From: Sphingopyxis sp.
GTDB taxonomy: Bacteria; Pseudomonadota; Alphaproteobacteria; Sphingomonadales; Sphingomonadaceae
Reading direction: 5' to 3'
NCBI GenBank assembly: GCA_017745175.1
Contig: JAGHZY010000014.1
Span: forward strand, 1-64,000
Length of the DNA stretch: 64,000 nucleotides
Shown here in pieces: positions 41,515 through 50,045 of the stretch; the stretch's first letter is position 1; every line of letters begins with the position of its first letter. The notes beneath the pieces are model-generated. The model was not told where the DNA came from. It ran no database searches and was given only the letters and a program-made list of their open reading frames with translations. The position numbers and the translations under genes were made by a program.

Positions 41515-42051
41515 TCAGGCGGCAGGCGCCGTTCCCGGCCGGAGGTGGCGCATCATACAGGCGACATAATCCGCCTTGCCGAGCGGGACTCCCATATGGC
41601 GGAGTATGGCATAGGCGGCGGTGCGGTGGAAGGCGAACTGCGGGCCGGCCCAGTCGCGTACATAGTCGAACGCGCTCATGTCAAAGATCATGCCGTTGGG
41701 CAGTTCGAAGCTGACCGTCCGGTCGATGTCGCCGTCTATCGCGGCGGGCCCAACCGTTTCGAGGAACGCCAGCGTTGCGGCAATCTGGTCCTGCATGCCT
41801 GCGAAGTCCGTCGCATCCTCCGGAAATTCCGGAACGTCGATCTCGCCGAGGCGGCGCAGCGGTTGAAGCGCCTGCACACACGCGAAGCGGACCTGCGATG
41901 CCAGCGGAAACATGTCGGGCGCCAGACGTGCAACGGCGAACTGCAATTCGCCGATGCCGTTGTCGGCGCCCCATGCGCTCGCCTTTGACAACTCTCCCGA
42001 CAGGGCCTCCAGGCCATTCTGGTACGCGGGCACGGTCAGATCGTAGAGCAT
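41515..42051 (-). CDS. DUF1993-family protein
   Basis: 178 aa. The start MLYDLTVPAYQNGLEALSGE and FPLASQVRFACVQALQPLRR are typical of DUF1993, a helical-bundle family related to DinB-like folds. PNGMIFDMSAFDYVRDWAGP and FHRTAAYAILRHMGVPLGKA follow. Function unknown; probably cytoplasmic. ATG 42051 has GAAGG eight bases upstream; a second ATG two codons earlier is possible. It is downstream of the ABC exporter on the same strand with a short gap. Confidence 0.85.
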   Translation of the reverse strand: MLYDLTVPAYQNGLEALSGELSKASAWGADNGIGELQFAVARLAPDMFPLASQVRFACVQALQPLRRLGEIDVPEFPEDATDFAGMQDQIAATLAFLETVGPAAIDGDIDRTVSFELPNGMIFDMSAFDYVRDWAGPQFAFHRTAAYAILRHMGVPLGKADYVACMMRHLRPGTAPAA

Positions 42052-42079
42052 CGTCATATCCTTCGGTCGATCGAGTGGG

Positions 42080-43879
42080 TCAGGCGGCGGCCAGATTGTC
42101 CTGGAATTGCAGCCGCGCGAGGCGGGCGTAGAGGCCGTCGGCGGCAACGAGGGCGTCATGTCTGCCCTCTTCGACGATACGTCCATCGTCCATCACGATG
42201 ATGCGGTCGGCGGCACGCACCGTCGCGAGACGGTGAGCGATGACGATCGTCGTGCGATCGGTCATCAGCGTTTCGAGTGCATCCTGAACGAGCTTTTCGG
42301 ACTCGGCGTCGAGCGCCGATGTTGCCTCGTCGAGCAGGAGGAGCGGTGCGTGGCGGAGCAGCGCACGGGCGATCGCAACGCGTTGGCGCTGGCCGCCCGA
42401 CAGGCGGGCGCCGCCTTCGCCCATGAAGGTGTCGAGGCCTTGCGGCAGCTTGCGGAGAAACTCCTCGGCATTGGCAGCGCGCGCGGCGTCCCATAGGTCT
42501 TCGTCCGTGGCGGCCCAGTTGCCGTAGCGCAGGTTGTCGCGCGCCGAGGCCGCGAAGATCACGGTTTCCTGCGGGACCATCGCGATGCGCGCGCGGATGT
42601 CGGCGGGATCGGCGTCGGTAAGCGGCACGCCGTCGAGCAGGATCCGGCCAGCCTGGGGGTCGTAGAAGCGCTCGGCGAGCTGAAAGAGCGTCGACTTGCC
42701 CGCGCCCGACGGGCCGACGATGGCGACCGTTTCACGCGGGTTGATGGCAAGCGAGAAATTGTGGAGCGCCGGCGCGTCGGGACGCGTTGGATAGTGAAAC
42801 TCCACATTTGCGAATTCGAGTGTGCCCGGCGCTGGCTCGGGGAAGCGCTGCGGGTTCGCCGGCGGCGCGATGCTGGCCTCGGCATTCAGCAGCTCGCTGA
42901 GCCGCTCCGCCGCGCCGGCGGCGCGGAGAAGATCGCCATAGACTTCGGTAAGCGCCCCGAACGCTCCGGCGACGAGGCCGCCGGTCAGGACGAACGCCGC
43001 GATCGTCCCGCCGGTGATCGTACCTTGCGCGACACCTTCGGCGCCGTACCAGAGCAGGGTCGTGATCGCGCCGAATAGCAGGCCGATCACCGTCGCGGTG
43101 ATGATCGCACGAAGGCGGATGCGGCGCTTTGCGGTCGCGAAATTGGCCTCGACCGCGACCGAAAAGCGATCGGCCTCGCGCGCTTCCTGACCGAAGGCCT
43201 GGACGATCTTCATCGCACCCATCTGTTCGGCGGTGGTCGCGCCGATGTCGGCGACGCGGTCCTGGCTCGTCCGCGAGACTTTCTGGAGGCGCCTGCCGAG
43301 GAGGACAATCGGGAGGATGATGACGGGAATACCGAGCAATATGCCGGCGGTCAGTTTGGGCGACAGGCTGAACAGATAGATGATCCCGCCGATGCCCATC
43401 ACCGTGTTGCGAAGCGCGACCGAAACGGTGGTGCCGACGACCTGTTCGATGATCGCGGTATCGGACGTCATGCGCGACGCGATCTCGGAGGGGCGATTCT
43501 CTTCGAAGAAGCCGGGGGCGAGGCGCAGCAGATTCTGCTGCACGGCTTGGCGGATGTCCGCGACTGTACGTTCGCCAAGCCAGCTCACGAAATAGAAGCG
43601 CAGTGCGGTAGCAAGGGCGAGCGCGACGCAGATCGCGTAGAAGAGCCGGAAATGCGGCGCGACATCGCCGCCGCCGGCGATGAAGCCGCTGTCGATCATT
43701 GCCTTGAATTGATAAGGGATGGCGAGCGTCGCGAGCGCAGCAATCCCAAGTGCGATCGCCGCGATGACGAGCTGCAGCGGATAGCGGCTGGCATAATGCC
43801 ATACCATGCGCAGGCTGCCGAGCTTGCGGCGAGGTTCGGCGGACGCTTTCGCAGCGGCAGGGTCGGGTTGGCTGGCCAT
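42080..43879 (-). CDS. MsbA-like ABC exporter (fused membrane and ATPase domains)
   Basis: 599 aa half-transporter that works as a homodimer. The membrane domain (about 30-320) has six helices (LVIAAIALGIAALATLAIPY, MGIGGIIYLFSLSPKLTAGI and others) and an ATPase domain (about 350-590): Walker A VAIVGPSGAGKSTLFQLAER, Q-loop MVPQETVIFAAS, signature ARLSGGQRQRVAIARAL, Walker B LLLLDEATSALDAES and H-loop IVIAHRLATV. Likely exports a lipid or hydrophobic compound; substrate unknown. ATG 43879, in the context MASQPDPAAAK, gives the usual length. Confidence 0.94.
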   Translation of the reverse strand: MASQPDPAAAKASAEPRRKLGSLRMVWHYASRYPLQLVIAAIALGIAALATLAIPYQFKAMIDSGFIAGGGDVAPHFRLFYAICVALALATALRFYFVSWLGERTVADIRQAVQQNLLRLAPGFFEENRPSEIASRMTSDTAIIEQVVGTTVSVALRNTVMGIGGIIYLFSLSPKLTAGILLGIPVIILPIVLLGRRLQKVSRTSQDRVADIGATTAEQMGAMKIVQAFGQEAREADRFSVAVEANFATAKRRIRLRAIITATVIGLLFGAITTLLWYGAEGVAQGTITGGTIAAFVLTGGLVAGAFGALTEVYGDLLRAAGAAERLSELLNAEASIAPPANPQRFPEPAPGTLEFANVEFHYPTRPDAPALHNFSLAINPRETVAIVGPSGAGKSTLFQLAERFYDPQAGRILLDGVPLTDADPADIRARIAMVPQETVIFAASARDNLRYGNWAATDEDLWDAARAANAEEFLRKLPQGLDTFMGEGGARLSGGQRQRVAIARALLRHAPLLLLDEATSALDAESEKLVQDALETLMTDRTTIVIAHRLATVRAADRIIVMDDGRIVEEGRHDALVAADGLYARLARLQFQDNLAAA

Positions 43880-43995
43880 GGCAACGGCCCTAGCAGCGGC
43901 GGGGACCGTGCTCAACGATACAGAATGCGGCTGCGCTTCAAGCGCCTTGAAGCGTAGCCGCAGGGAGCGCGGCGATTGGGCCGCGCTCCCCTCCG

Positions 43996-44253
43996 TCAGC
44001 GATTGTCGAGCTGCGCCCGCACGGCGCGAAGCCCCGCCTGCGTAATGCGATACGGCCCGCCGCCGTGCGAACCGATGAAGCCGCGCCGCCGCAGCCGGTT
44101 GAAGAGCGACAGGCCTGTGTTCGCGAGGACGAAACCGTCGCGGGTGAAGCAGAGCGCCTCGATGATATGGCCGTCTTCGCCGCGGCGATGGCGGATCATG
44201 CCGCCCTGCGCCAGCACATGGAGCATCCGCTGCTCCGCTTTCGATATATTCAT
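43996..44253 (-). CDS. YjhX-family (UPF0386) protein
   Basis: 85 aa, exactly the length of E. coli YjhX. MNISKAEQRMLHVLAQGGMI, ALCFTRDGFVLANTGLSLFN and GGPYRITQAGLRAVRAQLDN align along the whole protein with my memory of YjhX, which has been listed as the toxin of a YjhX/YjhQ pair. A winged-helix-like small fold is expected. No GNAT-type YjhQ partner gene adjoins it. ATG 44253. Confidence 0.85.
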   Translation of the reverse strand: MNISKAEQRMLHVLAQGGMIRHRRGEDGHIIEALCFTRDGFVLANTGLSLFNRLRRRGFIGSHGGGPYRITQAGLRAVRAQLDNR

Positions 44254-44528
44254 GCGATATGTCCGGATTGATATGCGACAACGGCGCGCGAACCTGCTGG
44301 TTCGCACGCAGCGCACATCCCGATTGCGCCGGGATGTTAGCGGTTGCCCGCAATCTCGGACATATTCACTCCATGGGCGCATCTTGCACCGCTCGAAGCA
44401 GATTATTCGACTTCGATACGCCCCGCAATGATTTTGATGCATTGCACAATGGGACGGAGCCCCTAGACTGCTAACCAATGAGCAGGCGCCGGAGAGCGCC
44501 GCCGGGCAACGCAAGGAATGATCCGAAT

Positions 44529-45749
44529 ATGCTGTATCACGCGTTTGACATGCAGAAAAACTGGCTGGCCGGGGCGAGCGCGCTCGCCACAGCGGGCGCG
44601 CAGGTGATGCAGCACCCGGCGAATCCGCTCGGCTATTTCGGTGGCAGCCCCATGTTCGCCTCGGCGCTGGAAGTCTTTGCACATGCCGCGGCACCGCGCG
44701 GCAAGCCGGGGTTCGAGCTGTATGAGACCGTCGTCGACGGCGAAACGGTGCGCGTGACCGAGGCGATCGAGGCGCGCAAGCCGTTTGGCCAGCTCAAGCA
44801 TTTCAGGCATAGGGGCACGAAAGACGCGCCCAAGCTGCTGATCGTCGCGCCGATGTCGGGCCATTATGCGACGCTGCTGCGCGGCACGGTCGAACGCATG
44901 CTGCCTGGCCACGACGTGTGGATCACCGACTGGCGCGACGCCCGCAACGTGCCGCTCGCAGCCGGCAAGTTCGATCTCGACGATTATGTCGATTATATCA
45001 TCGCGTGGCTCGAACATATCGGGCCCGGCGCGCATATGCTCGCGGTGTGCCAGCCGTCGGTGCCGAGCCTTGCCGCCGCGGCGGTCATGGCGGCGAACAG
45101 GCACAAGTGCCGGCCCAAGACGCTGACGATGATGGGCGGCCCGATCGACACGCGCGAGGCGCCGACCGCGGTCAACGAGCATGCCACGACGCGGCCCTAT
45201 GCCTGGTTTCAGGAAAATGTGATCGCGACCGTTCCGGCCTGGTACCCGGGCGCGGGACGCCGCGTCTATCCGGGCTTCCTGCAGCTCGCGGGCTTCATGT
45301 CGATGAACCTCGGAAATCACATGATGAGCCATTGGGAGATGTTCAAGCATCTGGTCGAGGGCGACGGCGAGAGCGCCGACAAGACCAAGGAATTCTATGA
45401 CGAGTATCGCGCGGTGTGCGACATGACTGCCGAATTCTATCTGCAGACCGTCGACATGGTGTTCCAGCGCCACCTGTTGCCGAAGGGTGAAATGCTGCAT
45501 CGCGGGCAGCCGGTCGATGTCGGCGTGATCGAGGATATCGCGATCCTCGCTATCGAGGGCGAGCGCGACGATATTTCGGGGATCGGGCAGACCAAGGCAG
45601 CGCTGACGATCGCCAAGGCGCTCCCCGCCGACAGGAAGAAATATCTGATGGCGAAGGGGGTAGGCCACTACGGTATCTTCAACGGCCGAAAATGGCGCGA
45701 GGATATCGCGCCGGTGGTCGAGAAATGGATTCGCGCCAACGGCGGGTGA
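44529..45749 (+). CDS. phaZ: Intracellular polyhydroxyalkanoate depolymerase
   Basis: Breaks down stored polyhydroxybutyrate. 406 aa, the typical length of the intracellular i-PHB depolymerase family, whose nucleophile is a cysteine. Start MLYHAFDMQKNWLAGASAL; LLIVAPMSGHYATLLRGTVE; DVWITDWRDARNVP; and HMLAVCQPSVPSLAAA, with C174 as nucleophile; the later MKGVGHYGIFNGRKWRED-like end provides the His. ATG 44529 follows AAGGA. No phaC or phasin is adjacent. A 255-bp gap without a recognised feature follows. Confidence 0.94.
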   Translation: MLYHAFDMQKNWLAGASALATAGAQVMQHPANPLGYFGGSPMFASALEVFAHAAAPRGKPGFELYETVVDGETVRVTEAIEARKPFGQLKHFRHRGTKDAPKLLIVAPMSGHYATLLRGTVERMLPGHDVWITDWRDARNVPLAAGKFDLDDYVDYIIAWLEHIGPGAHMLAVCQPSVPSLAAAAVMAANRHKCRPKTLTMMGGPIDTREAPTAVNEHATTRPYAWFQENVIATVPAWYPGAGRRVYPGFLQLAGFMSMNLGNHMMSHWEMFKHLVEGDGESADKTKEFYDEYRAVCDMTAEFYLQTVDMVFQRHLLPKGEMLHRGQPVDVGVIEDIAILAIEGERDDISGIGQTKAALTIAKALPADRKKYLMAKGVGHYGIFNGRKWREDIAPVVEKWIRANGG

Positions 45750-46004
45750 AGTTCGGCTGTTTTCGCCCGGTAGCCGGCAAGCTGTTTCAGGACCGCAATT
45801 CGCCGAAGCAGGCATTTTCGGCCGTTACACACGTCGACCGGATCAATCGGGAGCACGCCGCTCGGCACCGGGCATTTTTCCTGCGAAGTGTGCTGGCCAT
45901 TCCCGAAAACAATATGTGCGCTGCGCAGGACAATGGCGGGCTGGCGACGATGGCGAGCGGCAGCCATAACGATCCCTCCCTCTTCCGGGTAACGGAGTGT
46001 CGCC

Positions 46005-47036
46005 ATGCCCCCGCAGATCATCAATCGCCAATGGCTGTTGGCACGCCGTCCCGAGGGGCAGGTGCTTGTTGACGATTTCCGGCGATATGATGCGCCTCTT
46101 CCCCGCCCCGATCTGACCGCGGGTGAAATTCTCGTCCGCAACCTCATGTTCGGTTTCGACCCTGCCCAGCGCGGCTGGATGGACGACGTGCAGGGTTATA
46201 TGCCGCCCATGGCCATCGATGCGCCGGTGCGCGGCAGCGCCGCCGCGCGTGTCGTAGCTTCGGCCAACCCCGCCTATCCCGAGGGGGCGATGGTGCGCGG
46301 ACTGTTCGGCTGGCAGGACTATGCCGTCGCGGGACGGGCCGGCGAAGCCGATCCGGTACGAATAGCCCCCGACATCCTACCCGAAGAGGCGCTGGGCGTG
46401 CTGGGGGCGGCAAGCATCACCGCCTATGTCGGGATGCTTGATGTCGGGCGGCTCGGTGCGGGTGATTGCGTGCTGGTTTCGGGCGCAGCTGGTGCTGTCG
46501 GGTCGGTCGCAGTGCAGATCGCACGCCTCTATGGCGCGCGCGTCATCGGGATCGCTGGCGGGCCCGAGAAATGTCGCTGGCTGATCGAGGATTATGGCGC
46601 CGACGCTGCAATCGACTATCACAACGAGGACATACGGGCGCGGCTGAGGGCGCTTGCGCCGGCCGGGATCGACCTGTTCTTCGACAATGTTGGCGGCTCG
46701 ACCCTCGAAGCGGGAATTGCGCATATCGGGCGTTTCGGCCGGATCGTCCTGTGCGGCGCAATCGCGGGCTACAATGACGAGCGCCCTGCGCCCGGCCCGC
46801 GCAATCTGATGCGCCTGATCTCGCAGCGTGCGGAAATGCGTGGCTTTATCCTGCTTGATCATCTGGATCGGCTGGCCACGGCGACGGAGCAGCTCAGGCA
46901 ATGGGTTCGCGATGGCCATATACGCTATCGTACGGATATTCAGCATGGCTTCGAGACCATCCCGCAAACATTCCTGCGTCTGTTCAGCGGCGCCAGCCGG
47001 GGCAAGCAGTTGTTGCGGATCGACGGCGCGGAATAG
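46005..47036 (+). CDS. NADP-dependent oxidoreductase (MDR, leukotriene B4 dehydrogenase-like)
   Basis: 343 aa, zinc-free medium-chain dehydrogenase. Start INRQWLLARRPEGQVLVDDF and LVRNLMFGFDPAQRGWMDD are typical of the PTGR/curcumin reductase group; AASITAYVGMLDVGRLGAGD leads to the nucleotide loop VLVSGAAGAVGSVAVQIARL, with FFDNVGGSTLEAGIAHIGRF after it. It should reduce alpha,beta-unsaturated carbonyls with NADPH. Its proximity to a lipoxygenase some 26 kb away is not meaningful by itself. ATG 46005. Confidence 0.9.
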   Translation: MPPQIINRQWLLARRPEGQVLVDDFRRYDAPLPRPDLTAGEILVRNLMFGFDPAQRGWMDDVQGYMPPMAIDAPVRGSAAARVVASANPAYPEGAMVRGLFGWQDYAVAGRAGEADPVRIAPDILPEEALGVLGAASITAYVGMLDVGRLGAGDCVLVSGAAGAVGSVAVQIARLYGARVIGIAGGPEKCRWLIEDYGADAAIDYHNEDIRARLRALAPAGIDLFFDNVGGSTLEAGIAHIGRFGRIVLCGAIAGYNDERPAPGPRNLMRLISQRAEMRGFILLDHLDRLATATEQLRQWVRDGHIRYRTDIQHGFETIPQTFLRLFSGASRGKQLLRIDGAE

Positions 47037-47083
47037 TCGGGAGTCATCGGACGTCGACCCTGCTCACGGGACTGCGCGCCGGA

Positions 47084-47479
47084 TCAATGCCAGGGTGAGG
47101 TCCGTACTCCCCAATAGGCAATGTAAAGCAGACCTGCCCACAAGAGCAGGATGAAGACCATGCCGGCACGGCTCGACGGGCGTTCGCTCGCGGCCTCGGC
47201 GACGGCATGGAGCTCGGCCCAGAGCGGCGGGGGGATGAGCCGCCGGACGGCGAGCAATCCGAGCGGGACGATGATCAGATCGTCGAGCCATCCGAGCACC
47301 GGAATGAAATCCGGGATCAGGTCGATCGGCGACAACGCGTAGGCCGCGACCGCCACCGCAAGGATGCGCGCGAGCAGCGGCACGCGCGGATCGCGCGCGG
47401 CGAACCAGGCGGTGTGCGCCTCGACCGCGAGGCGGCGGCCAAGATCGCCGATGTGTTCGGAAAGGGATTTGCCGCTCAT
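47084..47479 (-). CDS. YkvA-family (DUF1232) membrane protein
   Basis: 131 aa. DUF1232 core: RDPRVPLLARILAVAVAAYA with LSPIDLIPDFIPVLGWLDDL, the invariant SPIDLIPDFIPxLGxxDD motif, then LIIVPLGLLAVRRLIPP and a C-terminal hydrophobic segment (about 107-127). Function unknown. An ATG four codons earlier (47491) is an equally possible start. It is divergent from the epimerase gene with a gap of only 12-24 bp, so one of the two promoters must lie in the other gene. Confidence 0.88.
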   Translation of the reverse strand: MSGKSLSEHIGDLGRRLAVEAHTAWFAARDPRVPLLARILAVAVAAYALSPIDLIPDFIPVLGWLDDLIIVPLGLLAVRRLIPPPLWAELHAVAEAASERPSSRAGMVFILLLWAGLLYIAYWGVRTSPWH

Positions 47480-47503
47480 CGCATCCCTCATTACTGTTCC
47501 TGC

Positions 47504-48496
47504 ATGGCTATCCAACTGAAAAGCGCGCGTGTCGAACGCTGGCCCGTTGCCGGCGAGTTCGTCATCAGCCGCGGCGCCAGGACGCATGTCGACGTCGTCG
47601 TGGCGGAAATCGAGGGCGAAGGCGAGCTCGGGCGCGGTGAAGGCACGCCCGTCTATTATCTGGGCGAGGATGCGGCGGGATGCCGCGACCAGCTATTGCT
47701 TGCGGCGGCGCATATCACCGGGCTGGATGCCGTCGGCGCGCGCGCGGCGGTGCAGGAAATCATGGCACCGGGCGCGGCGCGCAACGCGCTCGACTGTGCG
47801 TTGTGGGATCTGGAGGCGCGGCAGCGCGGGCTTCGTCTCTGGCAGCTCGCGGGATGCGATGGCGCGCCCACCGCGCGCGTCACGGCCTATACCATCTCGC
47901 TCGGCACGCCGGGTGCGATGGCGGAACAGGCGGCGACGGCCGCCGCGGACGGCTATCGTCTGCTCAAGATCAAGCTGACCGGCGAGGGCGACCGGTTGCG
48001 CGTCGCCGGCGTGCGCAAGGGGGCGCCGGACGCGCGGCTGATCGTCGACGCAAACGAAAGCTGGGGCGAAATCGACATACTGAGCGAGGCCGAGGCGCTG
48101 GCCGACATGGGAGTCGAAATGATCGAGCAGCCGGTGCCGGTGGGCGCCGACGCGCTGCTCGATCCCGTCTATGCTCCGTTGCCCTTCGTGGCCGACGAAA
48201 GCTGCCAGACCGCCGCCGATATCGCGCGGATCGGCCCCTTTTACGACGGCGTCAATATCAAGCTCGACAAGGCAGGCGGGCTCACCGAGGCGCTGAAGAT
48301 TGCTGATGCTGCCGACGCGGCCGGCCTGTCGATCATGGTCGGATGCATGCTCTCGACCAGCCTTGCGATCGCTCCGGCCTTCGTGCTCGCGCAGCGCGCG
48401 CGATGGGTCGATCTTGACGGTCCCGCGCTTCTGGCGCGCGACCGTGCGGCCGGCTTCGAATTTCGCGAAGGGCGCATCGGGCCGCCCGCCGTCTGA
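47504..48496 (+). CDS. L-Ala-D/L-Glu type dipeptide epimerase
   Basis: Enolase-superfamily enzyme that epimerises dipeptides, often in recycling of murein peptides. 330 aa. Motifs: RNALDCALWDLEARQRGL; RLLKIKLTG (KxK base); LIVDANESW, MIEQPVPVG and FVADESCQ (three metal acids); GVNIKLDKAGGLTEAL (second base); and VGCMLSTSLAIAPAF. ATG 47504. It lies between YkvA and a convergent flavin-binding gene. The exact dipeptide is not certain; the family has many specificities. Confidence 0.88.
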   Translation: MAIQLKSARVERWPVAGEFVISRGARTHVDVVVAEIEGEGELGRGEGTPVYYLGEDAAGCRDQLLLAAAHITGLDAVGARAAVQEIMAPGAARNALDCALWDLEARQRGLRLWQLAGCDGAPTARVTAYTISLGTPGAMAEQAATAAADGYRLLKIKLTGEGDRLRVAGVRKGAPDARLIVDANESWGEIDILSEAEALADMGVEMIEQPVPVGADALLDPVYAPLPFVADESCQTAADIARIGPFYDGVNIKLDKAGGLTEALKIADAADAAGLSIMVGCMLSTSLAIAPAFVLAQRARWVDLDGPALLARDRAAGFEFREGRIGPPAV

Positions 48497-48498
48497 TC

Positions 48499-48963
48499 CT
48501 AGAGCGCCACTTCGGCATGCTTGCCGAGATCGCCGGCCTTCATGGTCATGCCGGTCGCAAGCTTGAACCGGCCCGTGATCCCGGGATCCGCCGTCCAGAT
48601 TTCGGCATCGTCGAGGTCGAAGCGAAGGAGGACGAGCCCGGGGTCGTCCTTTCCGCCCTCGTACCAGGCCGCGATGCTGTTGTTCCACAGTCTGTCGAGC
48701 ACGGCGCGGTCGGACTCGCGGCGGAGCGTTCCCGATATGCAGGCGAAGAGGTCGTGGCCCTTCGAAGCGAATTGCGCCATTGCGGGGCCGCCGCCCGCGA
48801 GCCGGTTGTCAGTCGCGGTGAAGAACCAGAAGGCGCTGTGCGCATCCTTGTCGAGCTGGGCGTGCATCGGGATATGATGCTCGCGCTCGCCGGTCGCGCC
48901 GATCATGACATGGGGGCTGTCGGCCAGCGCCTTCCAGAACTGCTTCCTGATATCCTCGTTCAT
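48499..48963 (-). CDS. Pyridoxamine 5'-phosphate oxidase-like general stress protein
   Basis: 154 aa split-barrel flavin-binding protein: FWKALADSPHVMIGATGERE, HIPMHAQLDKDAHSAFWFFT, MAQFASKGHDLFACISGTLR and DRLWNNSIAAWYEGGKDDPG are the usual blocks of the general stress protein 26 group. It likely binds FMN or F420-like cofactor; function not proven in the family. ATG 48963 follows AAAGGA. Stops two bases from the convergent epimerase gene. Confidence 0.88.
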   Translation of the reverse strand: MNEDIRKQFWKALADSPHVMIGATGEREHHIPMHAQLDKDAHSAFWFFTATDNRLAGGGPAMAQFASKGHDLFACISGTLRRESDRAVLDRLWNNSIAAWYEGGKDDPGLVLLRFDLDDAEIWTADPGITGRFKLATGMTMKAGDLGKHAEVAL

Positions 48964-49027
48964 GGGACGGTTCCTTTCGTCCCCTCGATAATCGATCAAC
49001 GTAGCGGCCGGACGGTTGTTGCCCGGT

Positions 49028-49423
49028 TCATCGCAGCCGCGGCTCCGCATAGCTGACGACTTCATATTCGATGCCGTCGGGGTCGAAGAAATAGAAGCGG
49101 CGGCCGGGTTCATAATCGCCGTGGTTGAACGGCGTGAGGCCGACCGCCTTGACGCGCATCTCGATCGTATCGAGGTCGTCGACCTGCACGCCGATATGGT
49201 TGAGCGGTTCGCCCTTCGGATAACGAATGCTCTGATCCTCGCCGTCGGGGCCGGTGTAGAGCGCGATATAGGCGGCGTCGCTGCCGAGGTGAATCGTCCG
49301 CCCGCCGTCGCGTGCGGGACCGCGCCAGCGCTCGTGCCAGCCGAAGATCGCCGACAGGATGCCGGCGGTACGATCGGGATCGCTGACCGTCAGATTCACG
49401 TGCTCGATGAAGGGATGCGTCAC
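49028..49423 (-). CDS. VOC/glyoxalase-fold protein, predicted SoxR target
   Basis: 131 aa from GTG 49423 (AGGAG upstream). Glyoxalase/bleomycin-resistance fold: PFIEHVNLTVSDPDRTAGIL, FGWHERWRGPARDGGRTIHL, AYIALYTGPDGEDQS, LNHIGVQVDDLDTIEMRVKA and RRFYFFDPDGIEYEVVSY. H and E residues at the two conserved metal positions (HVN, NHIG, EYE) suggest a metal site. Divergent from soxR and driven by a 19-bp-spacer promoter with a dyad, so it should be induced by redox-cycling compounds. Confidence 0.88.
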   Translation of the reverse strand: MTHPFIEHVNLTVSDPDRTAGILSAIFGWHERWRGPARDGGRTIHLGSDAAYIALYTGPDGEDQSIRYPKGEPLNHIGVQVDDLDTIEMRVKAVGLTPFNHGDYEPGRRFYFFDPDGIEYEVVSYAEPRLR

Positions 49424-49454
49424 CTGTCTTCTCCTGATTCGCGTTGACGCGGGG

Positions 49455-49485
49455 CTTATGAAAGCTAAAGTCAGGTTTAGATCAA
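49455..49485 (-). promoter_or_regulatory. SoxR-type promoter of the glyoxalase-fold gene
   Basis: On the minus strand TTGATC (49485-49480) and CATAAG (49460-49455) are 19 bp apart, the overlong spacer that MerR/SoxR activators act on. The spacer holds the dyad CTAAACCTGACTTTAG (49480-49465, arms CTAAA/TTTAG). Geometry matches the E. coli soxS promoter. The transcript would begin about 25 bases before the GTG start. Confidence 0.7.
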
Positions 49486-49507
49486 GCAAAAAGCAGGAGC
49501 GCGGGCC

Positions 49508-49978
49508 ATGCACCGGACCGACCTGATCGCGATCGGCGAGCTCGCGGCGCGCACCGGCGTCGCGGTGTCGGCGATCCGCTTTTATGAGGCGAAAGGCCTG
49601 GTCGAGGCGCTGCGCACGACCGGCGGGCAGCGCCGTTTCCTGCGCGCCGACATTCGCCGCGTCTCTTTCATCCTGATCGCGCAACAACTGGGGCTGAGCC
49701 TTGAGGAGATCGCTGCCGAGCTGGCACGGCTTCCGGCCGGGCGGACGCCCAACGGCGCGGACTGGACGCGGATCAGCACCGGGCTCGGCGCGCGGATCGA
49801 TGCGCAGATCGCGGCACTGGAACGGACGCGCAAACTGCTCGGCAACTGCATCGGCTGCGGGTGCCTGTCGCTGAAGAAATGCGGGCTGTACAACCGCGAG
49901 GACAAGGCGGCGCAGCGCGGCGCGGGGCCGCGCTATTTGCTCGGCGACCGGGCAGGCCAGATTGCCGAGATCGGGTAA
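49508..49978 (+). CDS. soxR: Redox-sensing transcriptional activator SoxR
   Basis: 156 aa MerR-family dimer. N-terminal winged helix (IGELAARTGVAVSAIRFYEA, TGGQRRFLRADIRRVSFILI), dimer helix (about 75-112), and the [2Fe-2S] cluster motif CIGCGCLSLKKC with C114, C117, C119 and C125, the same spacing as E. coli C119/C122/C124/C130. Oxidation by redox-active compounds turns on target promoters. No soxS lies nearby; in alphaproteobacteria SoxR acts directly on its targets, here most likely the divergent gene. Confidence 0.95.
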   Translation: MHRTDLIAIGELAARTGVAVSAIRFYEAKGLVEALRTTGGQRRFLRADIRRVSFILIAQQLGLSLEEIAAELARLPAGRTPNGADWTRISTGLGARIDAQIAALERTRKLLGNCIGCGCLSLKKCGLYNREDKAAQRGAGPRYLLGDRAGQIAEIG

Positions 49979-50045
49979 TGCTTGCCCGGTTCTGGCATGA
50001 TATGTAGCATCACTTCATATCGTGCTAACTGTCTGGAGAGGCTGA

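Noticed and set aside
18218-47036. A functional link between the lipoxygenase and the leukotriene-dehydrogenase-like oxidoreductase
   Set aside because: They are about 26 kb apart on different strands with the GTA between them; the family name of the reductase alone is no evidence.
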